Origin: Coenobita brevimanus
Taxonomy: Eukaryota; Arthropoda; Malacostraca; Decapoda; Coenobitidae
Length of the DNA stretch: 64,000 nucleotides
Assembly (NCBI GenBank): GCA_032717465.1
Contig: CM064670.1
Span: 16,202,931-16,266,930 of the forward strand
Reading direction: 5' to 3'
Shown: positions 45,601 to 57,629 of the stretch, in pieces
Position numbering within the stretch: the first letter of the stretch is position 1
Layout of the letters: every line of letters begins with the position of its first letter
Made by a program: the position numbers and the translations under genes
Notes under the pieces: generated by a model
What the model saw: only the letters and a program-made list of their open reading frames with translations
Databases searched by the model: none
What the model was told of the DNA's origin: nothing

Positions 45601-45972
45601 CACTCTCTGCTAGAATTTTGCTCACCCTTGTGGAATGGATGTGGAGAGGTTGCACTAAAACAACTGGACAAAATTCAGAAAGTTGTTAGAACTATTAATA
45701 ACCTTGCAATTACAAAATTATTATTTCAGTCCAATAACGCAATTACTTTCCTGTCATCTCCATGCGATGTTAGTAACTTTTTAGAGACTTTTGAACCTGG
45801 GAGATTAGTTACAATTTTCATTAATCTGTGCACTATGAACGCACACTCATAAGTATAGTGTCTAGTAGATGTAACAGTATCACAGAAGAAGAAGCAATCT
45901 AAGAGCATAGCATCCTCACCTGTCTGAGGACTGAGTATTTTACTTTGCTTTGTGAGCTTTATTTTAGCCCAG

Positions 45973-46157
<185 letters not shown>

Positions 46158-46189
46158 AAGTTATTTCCTTTATTTTTGCCTGGCCTTAA

Positions 46190-47345
46190 ACATTTTCACT
46201 AAGTTTGGTTCAACTCTGATCAGAGCTGCTTCAGCTTATCTTGCCACGTGACTTATTGTTTACAAGATGATTCTCTTCATCCTTGACTGACCCTCAGTCC
46301 TTGAACCAAGTTTCGTCCAGACTAAATTACAATTGTTTTTGAGTTATCCACTTGAGCATTTGACCTTGTCCAGTGACCTTGACGACTGACAGGTTGCACT
46401 CAAAATAGAGTCCTGTCATCCTTGCATCATCCTAATGCATTCCACAAAGTTTGGCTTAAATCGGATAAAATCTGTTTAAGTTCACCTTACCATGTGACCT
46501 CGGCCTTTGACCTTCTTTTCTTTAAAAGATAGCCCCCGGTCTTCTCACCAGGTTTGCTTAAATCAAATCAAGACTATTTCGTTAAATTTTTTACGAACAG
46601 ACACACCGGTCGAATTTTGACCTCGCCTGGTAACCTTGACTGTTGACAGATTGTTCTCGAAGTCAAATTCCATCGTCCTTGCCTTACACTGGACGCTTCC
46701 ACCAAGTTTGTTCTAAATCAGATCAGAATGATTTAAAATGATCTTCCTTTTTGACCGTGACCTTTGGCCTTTTCCTGTGACTTAGTCTTTGACTGATTGT
46801 TCTAAAAGCAATTCCCTTCGTCTTTTCCTTACTCTGAACCCTTCCATAATGACTGCTTTGAATTGGATGAAAACTGTTCGAGCCGACCATGTGGTCTTGA
46901 CCCTTGACTTAATGTACTTAAAAACAGCAGGATAACCCCTTGGCTGACCCATCAACCCTTCCACCAACTTTGTTACAAAACAAATCAAAATTGTTTTAGT
47001 TATTTTGTTCACACACTCAGAAACTTGGATCGAATTATGACCTTTCCTAGCGATCTTGGCGTGTGAGTGTTCTCAAAATTGAATCCCTTCATCCTTGCAA
47101 TACCTTCAGCTCTTTCACCAAATTGTCCAGCTTGAATCAGAACTGTTAAAATTAACCTTGCCATGTGATATTTACTCTTGAGTCGTTGTTCTCAAATGCA
47201 ATGGAGGTAAACCTTGACCCTTCCACCTGGTTTGGTTAAGATTGGATCAACATTATTGAGTTACTATTTCCAAAGACACTTGCGAGCATACACCTGGTAA
47301 AAACTTACGCCCTCCGGGCTATCGCTGGTGAGGTTATACTGAAAC
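46190..47345 (+). repeat. diverged tandem repeat rich in TGACC(T/C)TTGAC words
   Basis: Units of about 140-260 bp share TTGTTCTCAAA-like starts (46392, 46651, 46797, 47067, 47183), CCTTCATCCTTGCA, CACCAAGTTTGG, AAATCGGATCAGA, CTGTTTAAGTTA, CCATGTGACC and TTTGACCTTGAC. Two unit types alternate; one includes ACACACTCAG or AGACACAC. No frame is shared. Confidence 0.75.
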
Positions 47346-47358
47346 CCTATCTATGCTG

Positions 47359-47793
47359 TTATAGTGTGATGTATGAGGTAAGAAAGTGCGTTGTGGTATG
47401 TGGGGCTGCGGTACAGTGTGGGCATAGTGGTTTGTTTGTGAGTTGTATTCCATGTTGGCAGAGTTGTCGGGAACGGTGGTGACTGCACCTCATGTCTCTA
47501 TGGGATGGCAGTTTCTGAGGGGTGTATGTTTGGATGTGGTTCATGAAGGATGCTATTCGCCTGGCGATTTGGATGGCTGTGTTTAAATATGTTTTTGTGA
47601 AATGGAGTGTTAGATAGAGGAGCAAAACATTCTGTGTAGTGTCGGGCGCTTGCTCGGTTTTTGTTTCGTTGTGGAGGGAAGTGATGCAACATAAAGTTTC
47701 AAGCGTCGGTTGGGATTTTGAGTTTAAGCTAAGTGCAGCATGATGAAATGTGGCTCGAAAACTGATCGTGCAGACAGCAGACTGAGCCATCAT
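47359..47793 (-). pseudogene. possible C-terminal fragment of a LINE with zinc-knuckle tail
   Basis: The minus frame ends with RHHRSRQLC-like sequence and CPHCTAAPHTTTHFL, which resembles the Cys/His knuckle (C-x2-C...H....H) at the end of I/R1-type LINE polyproteins. There is no RT motif nearby. It may be chance; the length of the open frame (144 codons) is modest support. Confidence 0.35.
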
Positions 47794-48569
47794 TATTTCT
47801 CCGGACGGATACTCAGTGATAAATTATTTGACATCCTGCCTAATGTGTCATGGGCCACAAGAGTATAGGCGCACAATATGCGTGAAACATTTGAGGCCAA
47901 AGAACAAAGGTCACTGAAACATTAGTGTCCGACCTACCACACATTGTCAGCCCTAATGTCGGAAGGTATCATATATCGCCAACTAACATTATCCTTTTGC
48001 AGACATACAGCAAATGTTATATTTATGTTAAAAGACATTGTTCATACAAAATGAGACGTTGATAATGCGCGCAGTTGTTCGAATGTTTTTGGGAGGCATC
48101 GGTCCCCATGTGCACCGGTAATTTCGTGACCCATAGTACACATGAGCTTAAGCACTATGCTTCCAAACTGTGTGATCAAGCCTTGAGAGTAACTGGATTA
48201 GGGTAGCCTTTATAGTTACCTCATTGCAAACAGAGGTGGAATAACATCCTCCCTTGTGGTGCTGCTGTTAACTTGCCTTGTTATTATAAACACTATTATT
48301 TCTTTTAATTTATATGGCTGGTTGATCCAAGACATCTCCAGAAAATAATTTGCGACGAGAGATGTAGGATTGGTGACCTTCTGAAAGCTACAGTAGTGCT
48401 GCCTTTATTATCAGGCACACGACAATCTATAACCCATAGGTAACCTAAATGGGGCCTGTAGCAGAAGTGTTTGCTCGGCGAATACTGAAGGAGTGAATAA
48501 TGTTATGGGCGTCGGCTTTATGATGGCGAGCATCGACCTGGGCTTCGAGCGGATGGCGACAGGGTAGAA
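47794..48569. other. intergenic, nothing recognised
   Basis: There is no open frame with motifs and no repeat partner noticed in the window. Confidence 0.6.
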
Positions 48570-48730
48570 TGAGCGAGGCGGTGGTGCAGTGTTTAGCACT
48601 TCCAACTCGTCACTATAAAACCTTGAGTTCAATTCCTGGACCAGTCAGACTGAGGGACAGAGTTTAATTTCCCGAAGTCCCCATTCACCCAGCGACACAA
48701 CCGGGGACCTGGATGTAACAGCGACTTGTT
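48570..48730 (+). mobile_element. SINE-like repeat with tRNA-like head
   Basis: GGCGGTGGTGCAGTGTTTAG resembles a tRNA 5' half with A box, and CTTGAGTTCAATTCCTGG at +50 resembles a B box. The body continues with CAGACTGAGGGACAG and ACCTGGATGTAAC. No second copy is seen in the window, so the call rests on the tRNA resemblance. Confidence 0.4.
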
Positions 48731-49129
48731 TCAGTTATGTTTTGGAAGATTATTGTGATAAGAAAAATTTTGCCAACCTTGATAACCCTCGTGCAGTCGA
48801 TAGGCATTAATACTAACATTTTTCCCTTCCTTTGGATTAGAGATGTGTTTCATGCAAGACCAAACGTGAGGTGGATAAGTTTTAGTGAAAAAAAAAAAAT
48901 GTTATACGGGCTAAAAGAATCGCAAGAAGAGTTTAGACGAGATGTTTCTTGGAAGGCAGAATAGCGATGTGAATGATCTAGAGGGCGAAGGGAGTAAGAT
49001 GAGTGTTTTATGCAAGAGTATGAGTCAACAGAAGACGGTGGGGATGAATGCAGTCAACAGAGTACGAGAGTACGTGAGTTTTATGAAGAATTCAAATAGT
49101 GTTTGAATGATGTTTTATACAACGCTATT

Positions 49130-49146
49130 ATTAATCATCATCATCA

Positions 49147-49184
<38 letters not shown>

Positions 49185-49215
49185 GTTATTATTATTATTA
49201 TTATTAATGTTATTA
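49130..49215. repeat. (ATT)n trinucleotide tract
   Basis: (ATC)n then (ATT)n units run from about 49133 to 49212, directly before repeat D. Confidence 0.95.
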
Positions 49216-49239
49216 ATATTATCATCGTAGTAGCGGGAG

Positions 49240-49500
49240 TAGTAGTAGCCCAAGGTTCATCTGAAATGTGAACCCAGTGGACTGCAGGCTCAAGCTGCTT
49301 CCCTACCACAGTCCACCATTCTTCTTTGGGGCGAGAAGGAGGGAGTTGAGGGACGTTTGTATAACCGGGCAGCTCAACAGCCTCGTCAAAACAATGCCAC
49401 AGAATGAAGGCGCCCCTCTCCAGCAGCAAGGATAAGCGTGGGCTACAAAGCTGTAAGTCAACAGATGAGCAATGTGCAGAGTTCATAGGCCAGTGGTAGA
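49240..49500 (-). repeat. dispersed repeat D, copy 1
   Basis: It aligns with 57730-57935: GAACCCAGTGGA(C/T)TGCAGGCT, GGGAG(T)TGAG-like, TTTGTATAA, CAGC, and (A)GGCGCCCCTCTCCAGCA versus AGGTGTCCCTCTCCAGCA. Both copies follow trinucleotide tracts. Read on the minus strand, GGGTTCA-AATCC in copy 2 is a B-box match, so the family may be a tRNA-derived SINE with a triplet tail. Confidence 0.65.
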
Positions 49501-49659
49501 TGGAGGAAAACTTTATGTAACAATAGTGATGAGACTGACAGTTTTCTGGGGTACATAGTAATGTCATGAAGAGGTATCAGAATAACCCAGGGGGCAAAAG
49601 CCACATTTTCTAGTCAACCAGACATGGGTTGTTATAAAAGGTTGTGTCAATGTGGCATA

Positions 49660-49775
49660 CATTTTAATCCTTGGACCATCAGGAACAAATATCCAGGTGT
49701 ACAACCTTGGAAACCAACTATTGTAAGCTGGGAATCCAAAATGGCATCCAAGATGGTTGCTGATTCTGTTTTACT
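49660..49775 (+). repeat. dispersed repeat E, copy inverted relative to 57390-57490
   Basis: CTTGGACCATCAGGAACAA, ATCCAGGTG, CAACC(T)TGGAA, CCAACTAT and CAAGATGG appear here and, as the reverse complement, at 57390-57490. The class is unknown. Confidence 0.75.
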
Positions 49776-50256
49776 ATATGATGGTAATTTGTCAAAAAAA
49801 TCGTATATAATCCTATTTATTCATGTTTTTAAGGCAATCTGTATTGTATTATTTGCCTTAAAAAAAAAAAAAAGATTATTTATGTTCAAATGTACAAAAT
49901 ATTTTGTAAATTTACCGTAATAATTTATTAAAATGAGCAACACATTTTCTTCTCTTTAGAGAGTTTACATATTTTTCATGACTGAGATATTGAACAAAAA
50001 TACAATTACTGGTTATATAAGAAGCAGACATCAGAAAAATGTCAAAAACTGAACATACAAACTCTTATATCATCCTTTATAACATTCAGGTAATTAAATA
50101 CTGTATTTCATCCTTAACTTTAGCACAGTTTTTTTGAATGATATTTGACACAACCGTTATAACTACTAAAATAACTAACACTGAGATTCAGTCCAATACA
50201 AAGATAATCCTGTTCAAACTGTGGAAAAGAAACTACGATATTCATGGAAAATCTAA
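49776..50256. other. intergenic, nothing recognised
   Basis: An A run lies at 49860-49873. There are no supported genes. Confidence 0.55.
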
Positions 50257-51420
50257 TTAGAGGCTTAGCTCCTCAATTTTGTGGATGTACTGAGCTCTGG
50301 AACAGCTCTCTGGAGATTCACGGCATCTGCAGGCAAGATAGTCAAGAATATTCCGTTTGGCAGATGAACAGTTTCTTAAATAACCTTTTCTGCAACCAAA
50401 AGAAAGGGATGTAGACATCTCTGGTGGCGACAGTTTTGCAGTCACTGGAAATGGCACAGGTACTGCTTGCTTTACTGTCTATCCATGTTCATCTAACGAA
50501 GAAATGCAAGGCTTTCCAATGTGTGCTGTGTTGTCAGCGAGTGTTGCCAAAGCAAAATGTTTCAGATGCTGCATCAAAGCATCCTCCGTAGGTGGAAGGA
50601 CCTTCAGTAAAGTGGTCTTTTTGGTTAAGAATTTTTAAGTGCGAATCTCACATAAAGAGACATCTTACATCTCGGCATTCTTTGTGTAGACGGTGACAAG
50701 CAACTCCTAGCCTGACTGACAACATATTCAGTTATGATAGCACTGTTGTCACTGCCAAAGTCTTCCAAAGCATCCAGCTGAATTTTCTTATTTGATGCTA
50801 ACCATCCATTTTTGCTGGTAAAAAAAAAAAAGTGGGGGAGGGGGGAATGTTGGTGGTGTCCCTGCCACTTAGACTGAACAAATGATGTGAGCGGCATCTG
50901 TGTGGTTGCAGTGCTTTGGCAATGTCAAAAGGTAACTGTCTGTTGCTGTCTTGACCCAAGGTTCAGGAAGATCATTCAACATGGTGGATGCATAATGTAT
51001 ACAGAAGACAATAACATCTTTATCACTTGAATGGACAATAACTTGATCAACTTTATCGACTTGAAAACTACACAGGGCATGCAAAATAATACAAGTGTCT
51101 GCCTCTTCATGTGTTGATTCAAGGGCAGGGACTGCAGTTACACGTCCACTTTACAACATTACTTTGTGTCTTCACTGAAACCACCACCCAGATAAATTTT
51201 GGTGCTACCTGGACTTGAAAACCCGGAATTCATCTTGACACGATTTATCACACAAATAGGCAAGTAACTGTGCTTTGTTTATAGAGCAAGCAAAGAATTC
51301 TGTAGCATCTGGGGCTTTGCATTGGTCTGACACATCATATATTTTTATTGTTTTTGGTTTACCAGTCCTCATCTATCTTGTTGCTTCCTTCAGACTTTGA
51401 CTTCTGTTGCGATGTCACGT
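50257..51420 (-). pseudogene. decayed member of an uncharacterised family with FEN1/PIN-like acidic motifs
   Basis: Minus-strand pieces in order: SINKAQLLAYLCDKS (about 51290), VPALESTHEEADTCIILHAL (about 51110), VIVHSSDKDVIVFCIHYA (about 51030), a GRDTTN segment (about 50865), NGWLASNKKIQLDALEDFG (about 50800), LPPTEDALMQHLKHFALA (about 50600), then the Cys-rich end CRKGYLRNCSSAKRN and LACRCRESPESC (about 50370-50300). Several frame changes and stops separate them. I recall related multicopy proteins from arthropods and cnidarians with LES.HEEADTR, DTDV and TGCDT motifs. No host role is known to me, and linkage to a transposon is possible. Confidence 0.55.
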
Positions 51421-51964
51421 CCTAAACTCCCTCAGTAATCATTACATGTTTTGCAATTATCTTTCATGGACATGATATATAACTGCTGTTTATAGAGTTA
51501 GAAAGCGTGAGAACAATAGCAGTAGCGTATGTGGAGACAAGTCCAGAGAGACTCTGTAACATTAAAGTTAGGACAGTGTGACACTGAATATCCCTTTCTG
51601 TTCCAGTTCCGTCCCGAACTACGAGGAAAACTATTCCACAGACTGAGGTTCCATACACAGATACATTTTCAACTTTTCTATTACGAAAATTGTACGAGAT
51701 AGTTACATTTCTTTAGCAACACCAGTGGAGATTTATCTCAGTTACATATAGTTACAAACAATTTTAATGTACCATATTGGCTCACTTATGAGCATCATAT
51801 GTTTGAGTTCTTACGTAGTACAAGAAGAACCACTATAATTATCCCCACAACCAGGGACTAGCATTAATTATTGCTGGATATTGAGCAGAAGTTAACTAGC
51901 ATTTAAACTGATGCTTAAGGCATGTGAAATTCCCTAGTCTTGTACACTCACAATCCCCCCATTT
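51421..51964. other. intergenic, nothing recognised
   Basis: The minus frame at 51464-51658 shows no motif. Confidence 0.5.
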
Positions 51965-54900
51965 TAGCTTTTTTTTTTTTATTTTTTATGCGAGGAAGAA
52001 GGAACCAAAGGCCATGAGCCCGCAGTAACAGTTCCCTCCAAGAGAAAAACAAAATACAATAGAGAGCCAAATTCAAGATCCGATCATTTTGAGATGCCTG
52101 GACACACTACGTTTGAAAGACTGGAGATCATAGGCAGCAGGAAATACAGACAGAGGGAGACAGTTCCAGAGCTGACCTGTTGCATAAATGAAAGACTGGG
52201 AGTAACGGTTAACTCTTGCATTAGAGAGCTGGACAGAAAAGGGATGAGAGTTTGCTGCCAGACGGGTGCTACGCGCCCGTCGTAGAGGTGGAGGAATGCA
52301 AGCAGACAGTTCAGAGGAGCAGTGACCATTAAAGTAGCGATAGAAAAGAGATAAAGATGCAACAGTGCGGCGAAGAGACAGAGGTTGAAGGGAGTCAGTA
52401 AGAGGAGGAGAGTTAATGAGACGAAAAGCCTTTGACTCCACCCTATTGAGAAGAGCTGTGTGTGGGGAGTCTCCCCGAAACATTAGAGTTGTACTCCACA
52501 CAGGGGCGAATAAAACCCCTGTATAGAGTCAACATTTGTGCAGGGGTAAAGAAAGAGCGGAGTCGGCTTAGCACACCCAATCTCTTGGAAGCAGATTTTA
52601 CAAGAGATGTAATATGATCTTTCCAAGATAAGTCCCGAGTAAAAGAAACCTCAAGCATGTTCAAGGATGATGCAGGATTAAGCTGAATATTATTAAACAT
52701 TAGTGGGTATACCTGTGGAAGATTTTGTCGGGTTGATAGGTGTAAGAACTGAGTCTTAGATGCATTAAAGACAACCATATTATTTTTACCCCAGTCAGAG
52801 ATATGAGCCAAGTCAGACATTAGGTGTGCCATAGCCTCATCCCTTGTTTCTTGAAGTAACTGTTGAGATGGGCGTTGCGGGAACCGAATGGAAAGGTGAA
52901 GGGTGGAGTCATCAGCGTATGAGTGGATAGGGTTAGATGTACAGCTTAGAAGATCATTGATGAATAAAAGGAAGAGAGTTGGTGATAGGACAGAGCCCTG
53001 AGGAACACCACTGTTGATAGATCTAGGAGCAGAATGATGGCCGTCTACAACAGCGGCTACAGAACGACCAGAAAGGAAGCTAGCGATGAAGGCACAGATA
53101 GAAGGATAGAAACCGTAGGAGGGCAGTTTGGAAATTAAAGATTTATGCCAGACTCGATCGAAAGCCTTTGAGATGTCAAGTGCAATGGCAAAGTTTTCGC
53201 CAAAGTCCCGAAAGGAGGATGACCAGGAGTCTGAAAGGTAGGTGAGAAGATCGCCAGTGGAGCGTCCCTGACGGAACCCATACTGACGATCGGAAAGAAG
53301 GTTGTGATAGGAAAGATGTCTTAAAATTTTTCTATTAAGAATTGACTCAAAAACTTTTGAAATACAGGACGTTAAAGCAATTGGACGATAGTTGGAGGGT
53401 TGGGAGTGGTCATCCTACTTTGGGACTGACTGAATGAGAGCAAACTTCCGGCAAGAAGGAAAGGTACAAGTTGACAGACAAAGACGAAATAGTTTGCCTA
53501 GGGAGGGTGTAAGCACAGAAGCACAGTTCTTGAGAACAACAGGAGGGACCCCATCAGGCCCATATGCCTTGTTAGTACTGAGGCCAGTGATGGCAGAAAA
53601 TACATCAACTGAAGAAATTTTAATGTCAGCCATGAGGAAGTCAGAGGGGGGAAGTGATGGAGGAACAGCACCGAAATCGTCTAAGGTGGAATTGGAGGAG
53701 AAAGTCTGTGCGAAGAGATCTGCTTTATCAGTAGAAGAAATAGCTACAGAACCATCAGAGTAGAAAAGAGGATGGAAGGATGATGAGGTAAAGTTGTTAG
53801 AAAGATTTTTGGTAAGGTGCCAGAAGGAGCGGGAAGAATTCAAGTTGGAGAGTTGAGAGCATTTAGTATGGATGAAATTATTTTTAGTAGAGCGAAGAAC
53901 AGACTTAGCACGATTCCGGGCAGAAACGTAAAGATTATGTGATTCAGGGGTGGGTTGGCTCCGGTACCTTTTGTAGGCCTTCTCCTCGTTGCGGACAGCA
54001 TTAGATCAAGCGTGATTAAACCAAGGCTTTCTTGCTTTAGTCAAAGGATATGAGAAAGGAATGTATGCTTCCATGCCCCAGAGAATAACCTCCGTAATGC
54101 GCAAGGCACACTCAGATGGCTCACGGCCATGGAAGCAATAATCATTCCAGGGAAAATCAAAGAAGTACTGCCTGAGGGCCTCCCAGTCCGCGGCTCCAAA
54201 ATGCCACAGACGACGTTTCCCTGGAGGGTCCACAGGCCGTACCAGAGTGATAGGACAGGTTAAGGTAATAAGGTTGTGATCGGAGGAGCCCAACGGAGAG
54301 AAAAGATTAACAGAGTAAGCAGAAGGATTAGTTGTGAGGAAGAGGTCAAGTATGTTGGAGCTCTCTCCAAGGCGGTCAGGGATACGGGTAGGGTGCTGTA
54401 CAAGCTGCTCTAGGTCATTAAGGATAGAAAAGATGTAGGCTTGTTCACCAGGTGGATCTGTGAAAGGAGAGGAGAGCCAAAGGTGGTGGTGAACATTGAA
54501 ATCTCCAAGAATGGAGATTTCAGAGAAAGGAGAAATGGACAGACTATGTTCCATCAAAGATAGTCGAAGAATTTTTGATAGCAGAATTAGGGGATAAGTA
54601 AACAGCACAGATATATTTAGTCAGAGAATGGCAGGAAAGCCGAAGCCAGAGTGTGGAGAATTCAGAAGAATCAAGTTCAGGAACACGAAAGCAAGATAAG
54701 TCGTTGCATATGTATACACAACAGCCACCTTTGGCTTTGAAATGAGTATAGAGAAAGTAGGAGGATACAGAAAAGGGTTTGCTGTCAGTTGCCTCAGACA
54801 GCTGAGCCTCCGTTAGAAAAAGAAGGTGAGGTTTAGAGGAGGAGAGGTGGTGCTCAACAGAGCGAAAGTTAGATGAAAGGCCGCGAATGTTGCAGAAATG

Positions 54901-55480
54901 AAGAAGAAGAGAGTCAGACAGTGGTTCCAGGCACCTCGAGTCGTCACCGGGAGAGGGACAGATGGCGGGGGCATTTATGGTCCCCCCCCCCCTGGGGACT
55001 CCGAGGCTGGGTGAATTGACGCCATTTTTGGTGAATTTTGAATAGGAAGTGTAGTGTGTACTGTGCATGTAGTTTGGTGAGGATAGTTAGAGAAATTTGT
55101 ACTGGAGAGCATGCTGGCCTACTCTCTGTGTAGCTGAGACACTGAAAAAGTTCAGCAAAGGGGGATGGTCAGGAACTAGTCCTGAGGGCTGATGAAACGG
55201 GAGCTCCAGCACTCCCTGTCATCAGCTTTCCATCCACCTCGGGAGTACTGCCCTGCTCGACTGGTGCTACAGTCTACTCCACCAGATTCCTTTTGCTGTT
55301 CACAGTCGTGTGACTGTCTGCTCCTCTCAGCAGAAAATGCTGTGCCCTGAGACACTCCCAAGTCTGTCTCGTCTGCTAGCCATCCAAACCTGTTCTCTGC
55401 CTGTTCATCCTTATGACTCCGCAGATATCTAGTTTCTGGAGCACTGTCTTGCCCCTTACTCGAACTGTCTTGCTCTATAT
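51965..55480 (-). mobile_element. CR1/L2/Jockey-group LINE, nearly complete ORF2
   Basis: On the minus strand the copy begins in ORF1-linker sequence (about 55290-55100, shared with 42790-42960). The endonuclease follows: LLHFCNIRGLSSNFRSVE (about 54890), [20 protein letters not shown] (about 54500) and [10 protein letters not shown] (about 54280). RT motifs are YGPDGVPPVVLKN (about 53560), NYRPIALTS, ALDISKAFDRVWH (about 53170), [14 protein letters not shown] (about 52990) and SYADDSTLHL (about 52905). The C-terminus (QSFIYATGQLWNCLPLSVF) is at about 52150. The 3' end has an A-rich tail near 51970. Lesions are few, including a TAG near 53415 and a stop near 54003. Confidence 0.88.
54544..55068 (-). 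pseudogene. LINE endonuclease, N-terminal part
   Basis: This 174-codon open frame contains the first half of the AP-type endonuclease (CNIRGLSSN, FLTEAQL, GGCCVYI, LWLRLSC). It overlaps the next frame (54006-54608) that carries GDFN and SDHN, so one frame change near 54570 splits the domain. The domain nicks target DNA for reverse transcription. Confidence 0.85.
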
Positions 55481-55489
55481 TCGAATCTG

Positions 55490-56205
55490 TCTATCTATTG
55501 TCAGACGCCTTAATCCCATAAGGGGTGGCCACAAACAAATTGCCTCCATGTCGCCCTGTCCCCCGCCATTTCATTGCCCTGCTCCCAGCTCACATCCCCC
55601 TCTCTCATTTACTTCTTCACTCCATCCCTCCATCTCATCATTGGCCTTCCCCTCCCTCTTCCCCCTCCACCTCACTCATATATACTCTCATCGTCAGTCT
55701 CTCACTCTCTATCCTCTCCACATGGCCAAACCACCTCAGTGTCTTTCTCCTAACGCTTCCTATCACATCCATATCCACACCGCAACGCTCCTTCACTTCC
55801 TTATTTGTCAGTCTGTCCCTCCATGTGACTCCAGATGCTCCTCTCAGATAACTCATTTCCACTGCTCTCATTCTTGACTTCTGTCCCTCCATCATGGTCC
55901 AAGCTTCACTTCCATACATTAGAGTTGGTATCATAATACAGTCATGTAGTAGCTTTTTCACTTCCATGCTCACTTCCCTGTTTCTTACCACTGCTTTTAA
56001 GGAATCAGCAACCTTTCTTCCCAGTTGTACCCTTTCAAGCACTTCACCCTCTGAACTTCCATCCTTACTCATCACACCACCCAAGTACTTAAATACACTC
56101 ACATTTTCCATTTCCTCCTCATCCAAACTCACTGTATATTCCCTGACTTCACTTCTCTCGAAGACCATAACTTTTCTCTTCCCTACATTCACCTTTAGAT
56201 TTGAA
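55490..56205 (-). mobile_element. second RTE-like LINE family, copy 2 (3' fragment)
   Basis: An intact 184-codon minus frame (56192-55638) starts MNVGKRKVMVFERSE and contains FKYLGGVMSKDG, IPTLMYGSEAWTM and LRWFGHVERIE, parallel to 31078-31770. The 3' end, ATCTATTGTCAGACGCCTTA on the + strand near 55490-55512, matches 31056-31080. It is 5'-truncated just upstream of the thumb, so there is no catalytic domain. Confidence 0.87.
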
Positions 56206-56860
56206 TCACTTATAATACTATTAATGATGCTTTTAGGGATACCTTTCTCGTGACCTCTTACTAAATTACTGAATCAGTTGAGCAGCACACTGTCTCGTAA
56301 CCCCTGCATTTTCACTTCGCGTCCCACAAAGGATCCTTGGTACTCCACAAGTCAGGCCTACGTTATAAGGTCTCAAGAACCTTTGCATATATCACTGCCC
56401 TCTCCTGTTTTCATTCCTTATTTCTTCCTTCTTCTGCGATTTCCCTTCTTTCCCTCCATCTGTTAAGTCTTCACAGCAGTTCTCATGCTTCCTGTGCTTT
56501 GTTCTAATCTCCTCATGATGCCTACTTGTAACAGCTTTATAATTATGCCACTTTCACCAACTTGCTACACTCTCGGTGTATAGCAGCTTTTTTCCTCTTT
56601 TCCATTTTCTTCTTCTCTACTTGCTTCATTTGCTTCATCGTCATCTGCTGGTCCTGGGCTGAGATTAATGAGTGTGTCAGGTAAGCTAAGAGATCCCGGA
56701 GGAGACGGCCTCATTTGTTTACCTGTTTTATAAAATCATGCCTCACACGTGTTTGCTTCGGCATGGTCGGGATCAATACCATTATTCAGTGTTTGGCTGT
56801 CCTAACAGCTATCAAAACACAGGTGAACAGCCACTGCATTAGCTGGTACCTCACTGAAAA
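56206..56860. other. intergenic, nothing recognised
   Basis: The short frames lack motifs. Confidence 0.55.
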
Positions 56861-56861
56861 T

Positions 56862-57140
56862 TGCTTTTTTTTTTTTTTTTTTTTTAATGTTAGGAAGAAG
56901 GAACCAAAGATCAGGAGCCCACAAACTGTTCCTTCCAAGAAAATATCAAAAACAATACAAGAGAGAGCCAAATTCAAGATCCGATCATATCGAGATGCCT
57001 GGACCCACTGCGTTTGAAAGACTGGAGATCATAGCTAGCAGGAATACAGACAGAGGGAGACAGTTCCAGAGTTGACCTGTTGCATAAATGAAGGACTGGG
57101 AGTATTGGTTAACTCTTGCAGTAGAGAGTTGGACACTTGT
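56862..57140 (-). mobile_element. short 3' fragment of the 52-55 kb LINE
   Basis: The A-tail appears as a 22-bp T run at 56864-56885. The body (GGAAGAAGGAACCAAAG, GAGATGCCTGGACCCACTGC, AGACTGGAGATCATAG, GACCTGTTGCATAAATGAA) matches 51985-52210. It ends abruptly near 57135, so it is strongly 5'-truncated. This is the third 3' end of this family in the window. Confidence 0.85.
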
Positions 57141-57144
57141 TGGT

Positions 57145-57490
57145 ATGTAAGTGCAATAGCAGAGAAAACTTGTATCACAGTTGAAATTAGTGTAAATTAT
57201 GACCAACTTATGACCTTTAGTAAATATGGCAGCCATCTTGGACGGCGTAATGGATTTCAAGCTTACAGTAGTTGATTTTATAGGTAAAAGTATGTCACAG
57301 TACTTTGAAATTATGAAAAAAATGAATTCCTTGTCCCTGAAAACCCTAGAATAACAGTATTACACTTGAAATAACTGCAAATCATGTTAAACTTATGAAC
57401 ATTTACAGATATGGCCGCCATCTTGGATTTCCAGGTTACATAGTTGGCTTCCAGGGTTGCGCACCTGGATATTGTTCCTGGTGGTCCAAG
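57145..57490 (+). repeat. repeat E, two tandem ~180-bp units
   Basis: Two successive units share GAAAAC, ACAGT(T/A)...TTGAAAT, GCAAATCATG or GTAAATTATGA, CTTATGA, ATATGGC(A/C)GCCATCTTGGA and a following TTTC(C)A. The second continues into the part inverted at 49660-49775. Confidence 0.65.
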
Positions 57491-57629
57491 TTTTCAAATG
57501 CTATGCCACAAGCTTTTATAACAATCCACGACTGCTGAATCCTACTTGCCCTCTGGCTAAGTGGCGGTCCAGAGACAGAGTGAAAGTGACAGGCGGAGAA
57601 ATACACTGGGAGTTAGTAATAGTGGCAGA

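Larger units (their letters stand above)
40700..45900 (+). mobile_element. CR1/L2/Jockey-group LINE with esterase ORF1, interrupted by mariner
   Basis: ORF1 remnants start with a coiled-coil-like stretch (IRKLRQDLEERLIEATDKTD, about 40770) and continue as an esterase-like domain (GSGLDDVTRDMD, LIAIHTGTNDVI, about 41192-41291). They resume at 42615 after a mariner insertion (ERYIKMIQSYKVKDKIFVSG). The linker near 42790-42960 matches the reverse complement of 55100-55290. ORF2 has endonuclease GSSDHNLI (about 43835) and RT ANKSSGPDGIPPIVLK (about 44545), DEQYGFRHGRS (about 44830), TLDISKAFDRV (about 44940) and YTDDSTVH (about 45196). Many stops and frame changes are present. Confidence 0.82.
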
